A stretch of 64,000 bases of DNA from Rhodanobacter sp. Soil772 (GCF_001428385.1 NZ_LMSK01000001.1:1182358-1246357); one strand, 5' to 3'; numbered from the stretch's first letter, positions 45,960 to 57,601 are shown. Numbers and translations are program-made. Notes: a model not told the origin generated them from the letters alone.

Positions 45960-47285
45960 ATGTCTTTTGATTCGCTGGGCCTTGCGCCCGCGTTGTTGCG
46001 TGCGCTTGCCGATTACGGCTACACGCAGCCCACCCCGATCCAGTCCGCCGCGATTCCGCCCGCGCTGGCAGGTCACGACCTGCTCGCCGCCGCCCAGACC
46101 GGTACCGGCAAGACCGCCGCGTTCGCGCTGCCGTTGCTGCAGAAGCTGTCGACCAGCGGCCAGACCATGACGCGCCGCCCGCGCGCATTGATCCTCACCC
46201 CCACCCGTGAGCTGGCCGCGCAGATCCACGAAAACATGCGCGACTACGGCAAGCACATCCAGGTCAGCGCCACCACCATCTTCGGTGGCGTCAGCATGGG
46301 CCCGCAGATCAACGCGCTGCGCCGCGGCGTGGACATCGTCATCGCCACCCCGGGCCGGCTGATGGACCATATGCAGCAGCGCACGCTGGACTTGTCCGCC
46401 GTGGAAACGCTGGTGCTGGACGAAGCCGACCGCATGCTCGACATGGGCTTCCTGCCGGCACTGAAGCGCATCCTGCAGGCGCTGCCGAAGAAGCGCCAGA
46501 CCATGCTGTTCTCGGCCACCTTCGCGCCGGCGATCAAGACGCTGGCGATGGACTTCATGCACAACCCGCGCGAGATCTCGGTCTCCGCGCCGAATACCGT
46601 CACCACCCTGGTCAGCCATCAGGTGCATCCGGTCGACGCCGCGCGCAAGCGTGACCTGCTGCTGCACCTGCTCTCGGTCGACAGCCGTCGCCAGTCGCTG
46701 GTTTTCAGCCGAACCAAGCACGGCGCCGACAAGCTGGTGACCTTCCTCAACGCCTCGGGCCTGCGCACCGCCGCGATCCACGGCAACAAGAGCCAGAACG
46801 CCCGCACCCGTGCGCTCAGCGATTTCAAGAGCGGCCGCGTCACCGTGCTGGTGGCCACCGACATCGCCGCCCGCGGCATCGACATCGAGCAGTTGCCGAT
46901 CGTGATCAACTTCGACCTGCCGTCGGTTGCTGAAGACTACGTGCACCGCATCGGCCGCACCGGTCGCGCCGGCATGGAAGGCCTCGCGGTATCCCTGGTC
47001 AGTCACGACGAATCCGGCCTGCTGTTCGACATTCGCAAACTGCTGAAGCAGGACATCGCGATCACGCCAGTGAGCGGTTACGAGCCGTCCGCCCCGCTGC
47101 GCGTGGATGCCGGTGCGCCGCGTCCGAAGCAAGGTGGTGGCGGTCAGCGTCAGCCGCGTGCGCCGCGACAGGGCAAGACCGCCGGCGCGGCCCGGCCGAA
47201 CGGTTATGCGCCGCAAGGCCGCGGCGATCATGCCGCCGGCAACCAGCGCCGCCGCTCCAGCCATCGCCCGGCCGCCAAGGCCTGA
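45960..47285 (+). CDS. rhlE: RhlE-type DEAD-box RNA helicase
   Basis: A 441-residue helicase with Q motif region (YTQPTPIQSAAIP), Walker A AQTGTGKT (45-52), PTRELAAQI, LDEADRMLDMGF near residue 155, SAT, and HRIGRTGRAG. The C-terminus is basic and glycine/arginine-rich (QGGGGQRQPRAPRQGKTAG), typical of RhlE, which works in 50S assembly and RNA turnover. The upstream 150 bases (TATACT at 45854) probably hold promoter and 5' leader. Confidence 0.93.
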   Translation: MSFDSLGLAPALLRALADYGYTQPTPIQSAAIPPALAGHDLLAAAQTGTGKTAAFALPLLQKLSTSGQTMTRRPRALILTPTRELAAQIHENMRDYGKHIQVSATTIFGGVSMGPQINALRRGVDIVIATPGRLMDHMQQRTLDLSAVETLVLDEADRMLDMGFLPALKRILQALPKKRQTMLFSATFAPAIKTLAMDFMHNPREISVSAPNTVTTLVSHQVHPVDAARKRDLLLHLLSVDSRRQSLVFSRTKHGADKLVTFLNASGLRTAAIHGNKSQNARTRALSDFKSGRVTVLVATDIAARGIDIEQLPIVINFDLPSVAEDYVHRIGRTGRAGMEGLAVSLVSHDESGLLFDIRKLLKQDIAITPVSGYEPSAPLRVDAGAPRPKQGGGGQRQPRAPRQGKTAGAARPNGYAPQGRGDHAAGNQRRRSSHRPAAKA

Positions 47286-47305
47286 GCGATTGCTTGAATG
47301 ACACC

Positions 47306-47340
47306 GAATGTGGCGGCCCGAGGGCCGCCACATTTGTTTC
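47306..47340. terminator. Terminator between rhlE and fghA
   Basis: AATGTGGCGGCCCGAGGGCC and GCCACATTTGTTT form a long stem with a T-rich tail on the plus strand, between convergent genes. Confidence 0.8.
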
Positions 47341-47354
47341 GGACGCCCGAAAAT

Positions 47355-48203
47355 TCAGAGCAGGCCCAGCGCCGTCGCGTGATGGCGCAGGTGATCGTCG
47401 ATGAAGCTGGTGATGAACCAGTAGCTGTGGTCGTAGCCGGCGTGCCGGCGCAGCAGCAACGGCTGCCCTGCCTCGGCGCAGGCCTGGTCGAACAGCTCCG
47501 GCTTCAGTTGGGCTTCGAGGAACGGGTCGGCCTCGCCCTGGTCGATCAGGATCGTGCCGCCGAAGGTCTGCCGCCGTACCAACTCGCAGGCGTCGTAGTC
47601 GGCCCAGGCCGCCGGATCGTCGCCGAGATAGCGCGGCAATGCCTTCCTGCCCCACGGCACCTGGCTGGGCGCCACGATCGGCGCGAACGCCGACACCGAA
47701 CGGTAGCGTTTCGGGTATTTCAGGGCGAGGGTCAACGCGCCATGGCCGCCCATCGAATGGCCGCAGATGCTGCTGAGTGCCGTGTCCACCGGAAACTGCG
47801 CGGCGATCAGCGCGGGCAATTCGTCCGCTACGTAGCTGTGCATGCGGAAATGCGCCGACCACGGCGCCGCCGTGGCGTCGACGTAGAAGCCCGCGCCTTC
47901 GCCGAACTCCCAGTCGCCGGTGGCGCCGTCGATGCCGGTGCCGCGCGGGCTGGTGTCGGGCATCACCAGCACCAGGCCCAGCTCGGCCGCCAACCGCTGC
48001 GCGCCGGCCTTGATCGTGGCGGTTTCCTCGGTGCAGGTCAGCCCGGCCAGGAAATACAGCACCGGGCACAACTGCCGGGTGGCCTGCGGCGGCTGGTACA
48101 CGGCAAAGCGCATGGGGCCGGCACAGGCATTCGAGTGGTGACGGTAAACGCCTTGCACGCCGCCGTGCAGGCGCTGTTCGGAGATCGTTTCGAGCATGCC
48201 CAT
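47355..48203 (-). CDS. fghA: S-formylglutathione hydrolase
   Basis: Second enzyme of glutathione-dependent formaldehyde oxidation; releases formate and glutathione. The 282-residue esterase-D-type protein has YFLAGLTCTEETATIKAGAQ, MPDTSPRG, the nucleophile serine in ICGHSMGGHGAL and GYDHSYWFI with the catalytic histidine. The formaldehyde dehydrogenase partner is not in the window; it usually sits beside it. Confidence 0.94.
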   Translation of the reverse strand: MGMLETISEQRLHGGVQGVYRHHSNACAGPMRFAVYQPPQATRQLCPVLYFLAGLTCTEETATIKAGAQRLAAELGLVLVMPDTSPRGTGIDGATGDWEFGEGAGFYVDATAAPWSAHFRMHSYVADELPALIAAQFPVDTALSSICGHSMGGHGALTLALKYPKRYRSVSAFAPIVAPSQVPWGRKALPRYLGDDPAAWADYDACELVRRQTFGGTILIDQGEADPFLEAQLKPELFDQACAEAGQPLLLRRHAGYDHSYWFITSFIDDHLRHHATALGLL

Positions 48204-48359
48204 CGTGGTCCTCGGCCCTCTGGCAAGGCAGCGCGAAGGATAACCGCACGGCCATCATTTTCGCGTTCAGCAAGAACTGCCACGCGCAGGCGTGGAGACT
48301 GGTAGAATCCACGATCTGCGCGTCGCATTCCCGGCGCTGCCTTCTGTTCCGAGGTTCCC

Positions 48360-50204
<1,845 letters not shown>

Positions 50205-50212
50205 GCGCCCTG

Positions 50213-50244
50213 CGTCGCGCCGCTCGATAAGCAACGGCGCGACG
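50213..50244 (+). other. Hairpin after deaD
   Basis: CGTCGCGCCG and CGGCGCGACG form a perfect ten-base stem with a 12-base loop, nine bases after the stop. There is no T tract, so it is not a standard terminator; it may stabilise the mRNA 3' end or be Rho-linked. Confidence 0.4.
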
Positions 50245-50285
50245 ACGTAACATCGGCGGGATCGTCGTCGCCACGAACCCGCCGC

Positions 50286-51902
50286 ATGTCCAGCCCCATT
50301 GCCGAACACCGCCCGCCCAGCGGCGCCGAGCCGCGACTCGACGGGCTCGCGCCGGCGGCCATGCAGCAAATGCAGGCAGCGGCACATGCGATCCGCGACG
50401 GCGCCGAGGCTACCGCCACGCAGGCACTGGACGCCGTCCTTGCGATGACGCCGGGACATCCCGAGGCGCTGCGCCTCTACGCCATCCTGCACGCCCGCGC
50501 GCACCGCCATGCCGAGGCGAAGGCGGCGCTGCAACAGGCGATCGCGCAATGGCCCGACTACGTACTGGCCCATTCCGACCTGGGCAACGTGCAGCAGGCC
50601 GCCGGCGAACTGGACGCGGCCTTCGCCAGCTGGCGGCAGGCCTGCACACTGGCACCGCAAGCGCCGATGCCGTGGTTCAACCTCGGCCGCAACCTGCAAT
50701 TGCACGGCGACACCGCGGCAGCGATCGAGGCACTGCAGCAGGCACACGCGCTGGCGCCGGACTTCCTGCCCGCCTTGATCCTGCTCGGCGATGCGCTGGT
50801 GCATGCCGGCCGCTTCGACGAAGCGGATGCGCGCTATCGCGCCGCGCTGGCGCTGCATCCGGCCTGCGGCGACGCCTGGCGCGGGCTGGCGAACATGAAG
50901 ACGCGGCCGCTGTCCGAACGCGACCGCGAGCGGCTGGCGACCGCCTTGCACCAGCCTGGACTCGGCGCCGCCGACCGCATCGCGATGGGTTTCGCGCTGG
51001 GCAAGGTGTGCGAAGACCAGGGTCGTTACGAGCAGGCCTTCGCCGCACTGAGCCAGGCCAACGCCGAGCTGCGCCAGCTCCATCCGTGGAACGCCGACGC
51101 GTTCCATGCGCACGCCGATGCCCTGTTCGCCGCTTCGGCCCGGCTGCCGGCACCGACGGATCCGGCCCTGGGCCACGAAGTGATCTTCATCGTCGGCCTG
51201 CCGCGCTCCGGCTCCACCCTGTTCGAGCAGATCCTCGCCGCCCATCCCGACGTCGAAGGCGCCAGCGAACTGCCGGATCTGGAACAGGTGCTCGGCGAGG
51301 AATCCACCCGCCGTCGCCAGCCGCTGCTGCAATGGATCGCCGCGGCAACGGCCGACGACTGGCAGCGGCTCGGGCGTCGTTACCTGGAACGCACTGCGCG
51401 CTGGCGCCGGCACAAGCCGCGACATACCGACAAGCTGCCGTCGAACTGGCTGCTCGGCGGCGTGCTCGGCGCGATGCTGCCCGGCGCGCGCATCATCGAC
51501 GCGCGACGCGACGCGCTGGAGGCCGGCTGGTCCTGCTACAAGCAGCAGTTCTACCGGCTGCCGCATTTCGCCTGCACGCTGACCGACATCGCCGCCTACA
51601 TCCGCGACTACGAGCGGATCATGGGCGCGTGGCAGGCGGCCGCCCCGCAGCGCATCCGCGCCCAGCGCTACGAGGCGTTGCTGGCCGAGCCGGAGGGTGA
51701 GATCCGCGCGCTACTGGCGTTCTGCGGCTTGCCGTTCAACTCAGCCTGCCTCGACTACCACCACGCGAAGCGCAGCGTGCGCACCGCCAGCGCGGCGCAG
51801 GTGCGCCAGCCGCTGCAGCACGACACCGCGCGTGCCGGCCACTATGGCGCCCTGCTCGATCCGCTGCGCCTGGGCCTCGGCCTGCCGATGCCCGGCCGGT
51901 AG
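50286..51902 (+). CDS. TPR-repeat sulfotransferase
   Basis: A 538-residue protein. Residues about 15-230 are TPR helices (ALDAVLAMTPGHPEALRLYA; AEAKAALQQAIAQWPDYVLA; ALQQAHALAPDFLPALILLG). The rest is a sulfotransferase domain with the PAPS-binding loop IFIVGLPRSGSTLFEQILAA and DARRDALEAGWSCYKQQF. The target is unknown. Proteins of this type are common in Rhodanobacter and Xanthomonas relatives. No glycan or secondary-metabolite cluster is nearby. Confidence 0.85.
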   Translation: MSSPIAEHRPPSGAEPRLDGLAPAAMQQMQAAAHAIRDGAEATATQALDAVLAMTPGHPEALRLYAILHARAHRHAEAKAALQQAIAQWPDYVLAHSDLGNVQQAAGELDAAFASWRQACTLAPQAPMPWFNLGRNLQLHGDTAAAIEALQQAHALAPDFLPALILLGDALVHAGRFDEADARYRAALALHPACGDAWRGLANMKTRPLSERDRERLATALHQPGLGAADRIAMGFALGKVCEDQGRYEQAFAALSQANAELRQLHPWNADAFHAHADALFAASARLPAPTDPALGHEVIFIVGLPRSGSTLFEQILAAHPDVEGASELPDLEQVLGEESTRRRQPLLQWIAAATADDWQRLGRRYLERTARWRRHKPRHTDKLPSNWLLGGVLGAMLPGARIIDARRDALEAGWSCYKQQFYRLPHFACTLTDIAAYIRDYERIMGAWQAAAPQRIRAQRYEALLAEPEGEIRALLAFCGLPFNSACLDYHHAKRSVRTASAAQVRQPLQHDTARAGHYGALLDPLRLGLGLPMPGR

Positions 51903-52013
51903 AAGCCAACGCCGGTCGTTCGGCGCGGGCAACGCAGCGTTCCCCGTGCAGACGCTCGCAAACCGCCGCCACGCCCTCATCATGGCAGGATGGATTTCAA
52001 CGGAGCGACGCGC

Positions 52014-52796
52014 GTGACTACCCTGCCCAGCCTGTATATCTCGCACGGTTCGCCGATGACCGCGCTGCAGCCCGGCCTCACCGGCCAGCGGCTGGCCGAG
52101 CTGGCCGCCGTGCTGCCGCGTCCCAAGGCCATCGTGCTGGCCAGCGCGCACTGGCTGTCGCGCCGGCCGCAGGTCGGCGCCGCGGCGATGCCGGAAACCA
52201 TCCACGACTTCGGCGGCTTTCCCGCACCGCTGTACCAGATGCGCTACCCCGCACCCGGCGCACCGGCACTGGCCGAACGCGTCGCCCGCTTGCTGGGCCA
52301 AGCGAACCTGGCGTCGACCATCAATCCCGAACGCGGGCTCGACCACGGCGCGTGGGTGCCGCTGCATCTGTTGTATCCGGCGGCCGACATCCCGGTAGTG
52401 CCGGTCTCGATCCAGCCCGAACTCGGCCCCGCGCATCAGTACGCTCTCGGCCAGGCGCTGGCGCCGTTGCGCGAGGAGGGCGTGCTGGTGATCGGCTCGG
52501 GCAGCATCACCCACAACCTGCACGACTTCGCCGCCGGCTACAGCGACGAGCGGCAGGCGCCGTACGTGAAGCCGTTCATCGAGTGGATCGAGCACAAACT
52601 CGCCACCGCTGACGTCGACGCCCTGCTCGACTATCGCCGCCAGGCACCGTTCGCCGAACGCGCCCATCCCACCGACGAGCACCTGCTGCCGCTGTTCGTG
52701 GCGCTCGGCGCCGCCGGCGCGGACGCCCATGCGCAACGGATCGACGCCGGCATCGACATGGGTTTCCTGGCGATGGACATCTATCGCTTCGATTGA
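52014..52796 (+). CDS. ygiD: LigB-type extradiol dioxygenase (YgiD family)
   Basis: A 260-residue protein of the class III extradiol / 4,5-DOPA dioxygenase family: LPSLYISHGSPMTALQPG, ASAHWLSRRP, HDFGGFPAPLYQMRYPAPG, GLDHGAWVPLHLLYP, and GSGSITHNLHDF. The metal-binding histidines are kept. I use the GTG giving VTTLPSLYISHG, with GGAG eight bases before; an ATG eight codons upstream has an ill-placed ribosome site. The native substrate is not known. Confidence 0.88.
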   Translation: MTTLPSLYISHGSPMTALQPGLTGQRLAELAAVLPRPKAIVLASAHWLSRRPQVGAAAMPETIHDFGGFPAPLYQMRYPAPGAPALAERVARLLGQANLASTINPERGLDHGAWVPLHLLYPAADIPVVPVSIQPELGPAHQYALGQALAPLREEGVLVIGSGSITHNLHDFAAGYSDERQAPYVKPFIEWIEHKLATADVDALLDYRRQAPFAERAHPTDEHLLPLFVALGAAGADAHAQRIDAGIDMGFLAMDIYRFD

Positions 52797-52814
52797 AGCA
52801 GGCAGCAGCGCCGC

Positions 52815-53201
52815 TCAGGCGCTCTGCGGCAGCGGCGGCTCACCGGCATCGAACGGGTCGAGCCAGTCCCCCGGCGTCAACACGGACATGCCATGCGCCA
52901 GGCGCGCCTTGTCGCACTGCGGGCTGACCGCGCCGAACTCCCACGACGGTTGCACTTCGCGGCACACCGACGGCCGCTGCGGGTAGATGCCGCAATGCGC
53001 CGCTTCACCCACTGTGCCGTGCAAGGCCACGCAGCGCGGCTGCGCGGCGTTGGTGCCGCGCATCGCCAGGCGGTGCGGATCCAGCTTTTCGGTCAGCTCC
53101 GGCGGCACCTTGCCGCCAAGGAAGGCTTCCGCCTCCGACCAATGAAACGCCACGCGAAAGAACGCGCAGCAGGCACCGCAACGCAAGCAGGGATGTTCCA
53201 T
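52815..53201 (-). CDS. YkgJ-family cysteine-cluster protein
   Basis: A 128-residue protein with CLRCGACCAFFRVAFHWSEA at the N-terminus and CGIYPQRPSVCREVQPSWEF and CDKARLAHG further on. This Cys pattern defines the YkgJ (CxxCxxCC) family of presumed zinc- or iron-chelating proteins. Function unknown. Convergent with the dioxygenase at 52014. Confidence 0.88.
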   Translation of the reverse strand: MEHPCLRCGACCAFFRVAFHWSEAEAFLGGKVPPELTEKLDPHRLAMRGTNAAQPRCVALHGTVGEAAHCGIYPQRPSVCREVQPSWEFGAVSPQCDKARLAHGMSVLTPGDWLDPFDAGEPPLPQSA

Positions 53202-53283
53202 CGAAGCGACCGGGGCGCCCCGAGGCGCGCAGAACGCGAATTCTAGAGCAGCGGGGATCCGTTGCGCAGCAGCGGAGGCAAGA

Positions 53284-53325
53284 GCTACCCCTCCCTTGCC
53301 CTCCCCTGCCGAGCAGGGGAGGAAA
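53284..53325. repeat. CCCCTCTCC-type repeat, copy 2
   Basis: CCCCTCCCTTGCCCTCCCCT then GCCGAGCAGGGGAGG; the CTCCCCTGC/GCAGGGGAG arms form a hairpin. It lies between the metallopeptidase and YkgJ-like genes. Confidence 0.5.
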
Positions 53326-53367
53326 TTGGAAAGCTGGCAATCGCTTTGCGACTGCCAGCTTGATTGC

Positions 53368-54228
53368 TCATGGTTCGCCGGCGAAGGTGTTGCACTGGGC
53401 GATGTCGCCGCTGCCGAAGCCGGCCTTGAACCACTTCACCCGCTGCGCCGAGGTGCCGTGGGTGAACGTATCCGGTCGCACGCGGCCCTGCGCCTGCTGC
53501 TGCAACGCGTCGTCGCCGATGTGGCTGGCCGCGTTCAGGGCTTCTTCGATGTCACCCGGCTGCAACCATTGCAGGCTTTGCTGGCTGTGATTTGCCCACA
53601 CGCCCGCGTAGCAATCCGCCTGCAGTTCCTGCCGCACCGACAGACCGTCGGCGCCGTCCATCGGCGTACCGCGACGACGCGCCTCGTCGACCTTGTCGAA
53701 CACGCCGGTCAGCTTCTGCACGTGATGGCCGACCTCGTGCGCGATCACGTAGGCGCGGGCGAAGTCGCCGGAGGAGTGCAGTTCGTCCTGCAACTGCTGG
53801 AAGAACGCCAGGTCCAGGTACACCTTCTGGTCGCCCGGGCAATAGAACGGGCCCACCGCCGTGGTGGCGCCGCCGCAGGCCGTGTTCACGCCGCCGCTGA
53901 ACAGGTGCAGCTTGGGCTCGACGTAGGTCGCGCCGTGCGCCTGGAAGATCTCGCCCCAGCTCTGCTCGGTCGAATGCAGGATCGCGCTGACGAAGGCCTG
54001 CTGCTCGGGATCGACCTGGGCCGGCGCGCTGTTTTGCGTCGGCGCGCCCGGCAGGCCGCCGCTCTGGTCCAGCAGCGCCAGCGGATTCTTGAAGAAGATC
54101 CAGCCCAGCAGCGCCAGCACGATCAGGCCGCCCAGACCCATGCGGCCACCACCACCGAAACGCGGACCGCCACCACCGCCGCTGTCGACCTCGACATTGC
54201 TGCTGCTGCCGCCTTTTCGCCAATCCAT
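53368..54228 (-). CDS. ypfJ: Neutral zinc metallopeptidase, YpfJ type
   Basis: A 286-residue protein: a Gly-rich N-terminus (GGGGGPRFGGGGRMGLGG), one membrane helix (LIVLALLGWIFF), then the zinc motif HEVGHHVQKLTG with the third ligand in QELQADCYAGVWAN. Known as the YpfJ/COG2321 family of predicted metallopeptidases; the substrate is not known. AGGGG lies before the ATG. Longer frames upstream are not supported. Confidence 0.9.
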   Translation of the reverse strand: MDWRKGGSSSNVEVDSGGGGGPRFGGGGRMGLGGLIVLALLGWIFFKNPLALLDQSGGLPGAPTQNSAPAQVDPEQQAFVSAILHSTEQSWGEIFQAHGATYVEPKLHLFSGGVNTACGGATTAVGPFYCPGDQKVYLDLAFFQQLQDELHSSGDFARAYVIAHEVGHHVQKLTGVFDKVDEARRRGTPMDGADGLSVRQELQADCYAGVWANHSQQSLQWLQPGDIEEALNAASHIGDDALQQQAQGRVRPDTFTHGTSAQRVKWFKAGFGSGDIAQCNTFAGEP

Positions 54229-54348
54229 AGGAACCCCTCGTTGACTGATGCACGCGCCCCGATGCCGCGTGGCGACGATAACGCGTCGATCGCGGCGACG
54301 CCAAGCACGCGCTACCGCTAAAGTGGGCGTCTTTATCGAGGATCCAGC

Positions 54349-54741
54349 ATGACTCACCTGCCCGCCCTGGTCACCCTGCTCACCGTGCTGCTGCAGTTCG
54401 GCACCATGTGGGCCGTCGGTCACGCCCGTGGCAAGTACGGCATCAAGGCGCCGGCCACCAGCGGCGACCCGGCGTTCGAGCGCGCCTACCGGGTGCAGAT
54501 GAACACCCTGGAAAACACGGTGATGTTCCTGCCCACGCTGTGGCTGGCGGCGAGTTACGGCTTCAGCGGCTGGGCCGGCGTGGCGGGGCTGGTCTGGATC
54601 GTCGGCCGCGTGTGGTACGCGCTGGCCTACCTGAAGGATCCCACCAAACGTGGCCCCGGCTATGTGGTCGGCATGTCCGGCTGGGCGGCGCTGCTGGTGC
54701 TGGCCTGCATCGGCGTCGGCCGGGCCATGCTGGTCGGCTGA
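54349..54741 (+). CDS. MAPEG-family membrane protein
   Basis: A 130-residue protein with four hydrophobic segments, starting MTHLPALVTLLTVLLQFG. The RAYRVQMNTLENTVMFLPTL motif (ERxxRVQxNTLE) is the MAPEG signature, found in microsomal glutathione transferases and relatives. A glutathione-linked activity is likely but not shown. Confidence 0.88.
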   Translation: MTHLPALVTLLTVLLQFGTMWAVGHARGKYGIKAPATSGDPAFERAYRVQMNTLENTVMFLPTLWLAASYGFSGWAGVAGLVWIVGRVWYALAYLKDPTKRGPGYVVGMSGWAALLVLACIGVGRAMLVG

Positions 54742-54765
54742 GCGCTCGGAGCCTGCTCGACGCTC

Positions 54766-55542
54766 TCAGACCAGCAGGCCGGGAGCGATCGCGCTCAATA
54801 CCCACACGCGATGCGGCACCGCCATCGGCTCGGCTGCATGGTGGGCGGCCAGCATGTCGGCCAGTTCGGCATCGAAGCGCTGCACCTTCGCTTCGTCCAG
54901 GGTGGCGCCGATGCCGGCACTGGCACGGATGCGGCCGCGCCAGTCCGCGTGGCTGTACGGTATGTCCAGGTCGAACGAGTAGGTACGCAAGTCGCTGAAG
55001 CCGGCTTCGGCCACGTCCTTCAGCCACGCCGGATACAGGCCGCTGCCGCTGTGCAGGGTCCAGGCCGGGTTGTAGGTGAGGATCAGCCGTTCGGTGTCCT
55101 GCACCATGTTGCCGGCCAGCGGTACCCAGTCGAAATGCGCGATCAGCAGCCGCCCGCCCGGCCGCAGCCACTTGCGTACCAGGGCCGCCGTGCGCGGCCG
55201 GTCGAACCAGTGCCAGCACTGGCCGGCGGTGATCGCGTCGAACGAGGCCGGCGCGAAGTCGACATTCTCGACCCGCGCACGCACCTGCTTCACCTGCACG
55301 CCGGCGGCCCGGTCCATCTCCGCGGCTTGCGCCAGCAGCGGCGCGGAATGATCCAGCCCGGTCACCTCGCAGCCGCGCACGGCCAGGCCGCGGGCGACCG
55401 TGCCGGTGCCGGTGCCCAGGTCGAGAACGAGGCTACCCTTGCGCACGCTGCCGTCGGCGAACAGGCGCTCGAAGAAGGCATCCGGAAACCCGGCCCGATG
55501 GCGCGCGTAATCGCTGGCAGTCCTGCCGAAATCGGTAGTCAT
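54766..55542 (-). CDS. SAM-dependent methyltransferase (UbiE/Menaquinone-type fold)
   Basis: A 258-residue methyltransferase with VLDLGTGTGTVARGLA (motif I), VTGLDHSAPLLAQA (motif II), ITAGQCWHWFDRPR (post-II) and LRPGGRLLIAHFDW. The GQCWHWF segment is common in a group of small-molecule methyltransferases; the substrate is not known. The start is ATG giving MTTDFGRTASDYAR. Confidence 0.85.
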   Translation of the reverse strand: MTTDFGRTASDYARHRAGFPDAFFERLFADGSVRKGSLVLDLGTGTGTVARGLAVRGCEVTGLDHSAPLLAQAAEMDRAAGVQVKQVRARVENVDFAPASFDAITAGQCWHWFDRPRTAALVRKWLRPGGRLLIAHFDWVPLAGNMVQDTERLILTYNPAWTLHSGSGLYPAWLKDVAEAGFSDLRTYSFDLDIPYSHADWRGRIRASAGIGATLDEAKVQRFDAELADMLAAHHAAEPMAVPHRVWVLSAIAPGLLV

Positions 55543-55727
55543 CGACACTCCCCTGTGATCGTCTGCAGGCCGATGGTACCGGGATGGTCTTGCGCTGCAA
55601 GCGAATGCCTGCCGCCATGCCGGTCGGCAGGATTGCGCAAGCGGCCTGCAAGGCACTAGCGTGGAGGCCGCACATGCCGCCCGCGGCGTCCGCTTTCGCC
55701 ATTCGCTGCCACAGGTACGCTTGCCGC

Positions 55728-56549
55728 ATGGACATCAGCTGCACCGAGGTTCCGCCCTTGCCGCCGGTGCTCTCCCTGCCGGAGACCGGCCGATCCGCGC
55801 CCGGCCTGCGAGCCAGCGCAGGAATCATCGCCACCTACTTCGTGCTGCAGCTCGCGGTCGGCATCGCGTTCGCGCTGGCGCTCGGGGTGATGGCGGCCCT
55901 CAGTCCCACCGGGCCAGGCATCGACGCCGCGATCCGCACGACCCTGGCGCAACCCGCCACGCAGGCGCTGGTGGCGATTCTCTCGCTTGGCGTGGCCGCG
56001 CCGCTGACCCTGTGGCTGGCACGCCGCACATGGCCAGCGCTGTGGTCGCTGGCACAGCCGCCGGGTTTCGGTTTCACGCCGCCGCGCCACCTGCTGTTCT
56101 TTGCATTGGCGGTGGCGGCCGGGCTGGCGGCGCCGATCCTGGGCTCGCTGCTGACCCAGTGGCTGGCCCACGGCCACACGGTGACCCAGGACATCCAGCA
56201 GATCGGAAGCAACACGCCGCTGGGGCTGCGCATTCCGCTGGTGCTGGTGGTGGTGTGCGTGGGGCCGCTGGTGGAAGAGCTGCTGTTCCGCGGCGTGCTG
56301 CTGTCGGCTCTGATGAAGCGCGTGCATGTCGGCTGGGCGGTGGCCGGCAGCTCGCTGCTGTTTGCGCTGGTCCATCTGCCGGGACTGCAATACCAGTGGT
56401 ACGCGCTGCCGAACCTGATCCTGCTGGCGTTGCTGCTGGCCGGGTTGCGGCTGCGTTCGGGTTCCATCTGGCCGGCAGTGCTGGCGCATGGGGTCAACAA
56501 CCTGCTGGCCGTCGCCGCCTGGTTCGTGGCGATCAATCCGCCGGGCTGA
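55728..56549 (+). CDS. CPBP-family intramembrane metalloprotease
   Basis: A 273-residue membrane protein of the CPBP/Abi (CAAX-protease-like) family: hydrophobic segments throughout, [14 protein letters not shown] as motif 1, [13 protein letters not shown] as motif 2 and [10 protein letters not shown] as motif 3. Its role is unknown; members process prenyl proteins, bacteriocins or regulators. Its stop lies 17 bases inside the convergent maf gene. The start [13 protein letters not shown] is chosen; an open frame upstream lacks signals. Confidence 0.85.
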   Translation: MDISCTEVPPLPPVLSLPETGRSAPGLRASAGIIATYFVLQLAVGIAFALALGVMAALSPTGPGIDAAIRTTLAQPATQALVAILSLGVAAPLTLWLARRTWPALWSLAQPPGFGFTPPRHLLFFALAVAAGLAAPILGSLLTQWLAHGHTVTQDIQQIGSNTPLGLRIPLVLVVVCVGPLVEELLFRGVLLSALMKRVHVGWAVAGSSLLFALVHLPGLQYQWYALPNLILLALLLAGLRLRSGSIWPAVLAHGVNNLLAVAAWFVAINPPG

Positions 56550-57108
56550 TTCCACCACGACGCAGCAGTCGCGCCGTCTCGAACAGCGGTAAGCCCATCA
56601 CTCCGGAATAACTGCCGTCGAGGTGCTCGACCATCGTCGCGCCGCGGCCCTGGATCGCATACGCGCCGGCCTTGCCGAATGGCTCGCCGGTGGCCACGTA
56701 GGCAGCGATGGCCGGCTCGTCCAGCGTGGCAAAACGCACCTGCGACACGCAGACTTCGCACTGCTCGCCGGTCGCGCCGACCAGCCATACCGCCGAGATC
56801 ACCGCATGCGTGCGCCCCGACAGCCGGCGCAACATCGCGGCCGCAGCGGCGGCATCCTGCGGTTTGCCGAATACCTCGTCGTCCAGTACGACCTCGGTGT
56901 CCGCGCCGAGCACCAGCGCATCGCCCGTGTGCGCCAACGCGGCCAGTCCGGCGCTCGCCTTGTCGCGCGCCACCCGGCTCACATAGTCCGGCGGCGATTC
57001 GCCCGGCGCGCGCCGTTCGGGCACGTCGACATCGAGCACGGCGAAGTCCACGCCGAGCTGTTCCAGCAGCTGGCGCCGGCGCGGCGACTGCGAGGCAAGG
57101 TAAAGCAT
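56533..57108 (-). CDS. maf: Maf-family nucleotide pyrophosphatase
   Basis: A 191-residue house-cleaning enzyme hydrolysing modified or excess dTTP/UTP/m7GTP-type nucleotides. Signature [16 protein letters not shown] at the N-terminus, [31 protein letters not shown] and [20 protein letters not shown]. Its 3' end overlaps the convergent CPBP gene by 17 bases. Last gene of the rsfS-rlmH-GNAT-maf run. Confidence 0.92.
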   Translation of the reverse strand: MLYLASQSPRRRQLLEQLGVDFAVLDVDVPERRAPGESPPDYVSRVARDKASAGLAALAHTGDALVLGADTEVVLDDEVFGKPQDAAAAAAMLRRLSGRTHAVISAVWLVGATGEQCEVCVSQVRFATLDEPAIAAYVATGEPFGKAGAYAIQGRGATMVEHLDGSYSGVMGLPLFETARLLRRGGISPAD

Positions 57109-57131
57109 CGGGATTCCGCTTCGGGGGAAAT

Positions 57132-57581
57132 TCACAGCGTCAGGCTGTACTCGCAGAACTGCCGGTCGCGCTGCCAGCCCAGCGATTCGTACAGCGCCTG
57201 CGCCGGTGCGTTGTCCAGCGCGGTGGACAGCGACAGACTGGCCGCGCCCAGCGCATGCGCATGCTCCGCCGCCGCGCGAAGCAACCCCGCGGCCACGCCC
57301 TGACGCCGGGCCTGCGCGGCCACGAACAGGTCGTTGAGCAACCAGGTGCGCACGGTGCGCACCGAGGAGAACAGCGGATACAGCTGGGTGAAACCGAGTC
57401 CCGCGCCATGCTCGTCCCGCGCCAGCAGGATCAGCGACTCGTGGTGGCGGAAACGCTCCGCCAGGAAATCTCGCGCCCGTGCCAGGTCCGCCGGCTGGCC
57501 ATAAAACTGGCGGTAGCCGTCGAACAGCGGCGCCAGCGTGTCGAGGTCGAGGATCGTGGCTTGGCGGATCTGGAAGGACAT
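57132..57581 (-). CDS. GNAT-family N-acetyltransferase
   Basis: A 149-residue acetyltransferase with the GNAT order: [34 protein letters not shown], the acetyl-CoA loop [10 protein letters not shown] (near residue 92) and [14 protein letters not shown]. The substrate is not known. Fits between rlmH (20 bases upstream) and maf (23 bases downstream), all on the minus strand. Confidence 0.85.
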   Translation of the reverse strand: MSFQIRQATILDLDTLAPLFDGYRQFYGQPADLARARDFLAERFRHHESLILLARDEHGAGLGFTQLYPLFSSVRTVRTWLLNDLFVAAQARRQGVAAGLLRAAAEHAHALGAASLSLSTALDNAPAQALYESLGWQRDRQFCEYSLTL

Positions 57582-57601
57582 GGCGGAGACTCCGTTGGGC
57601 G

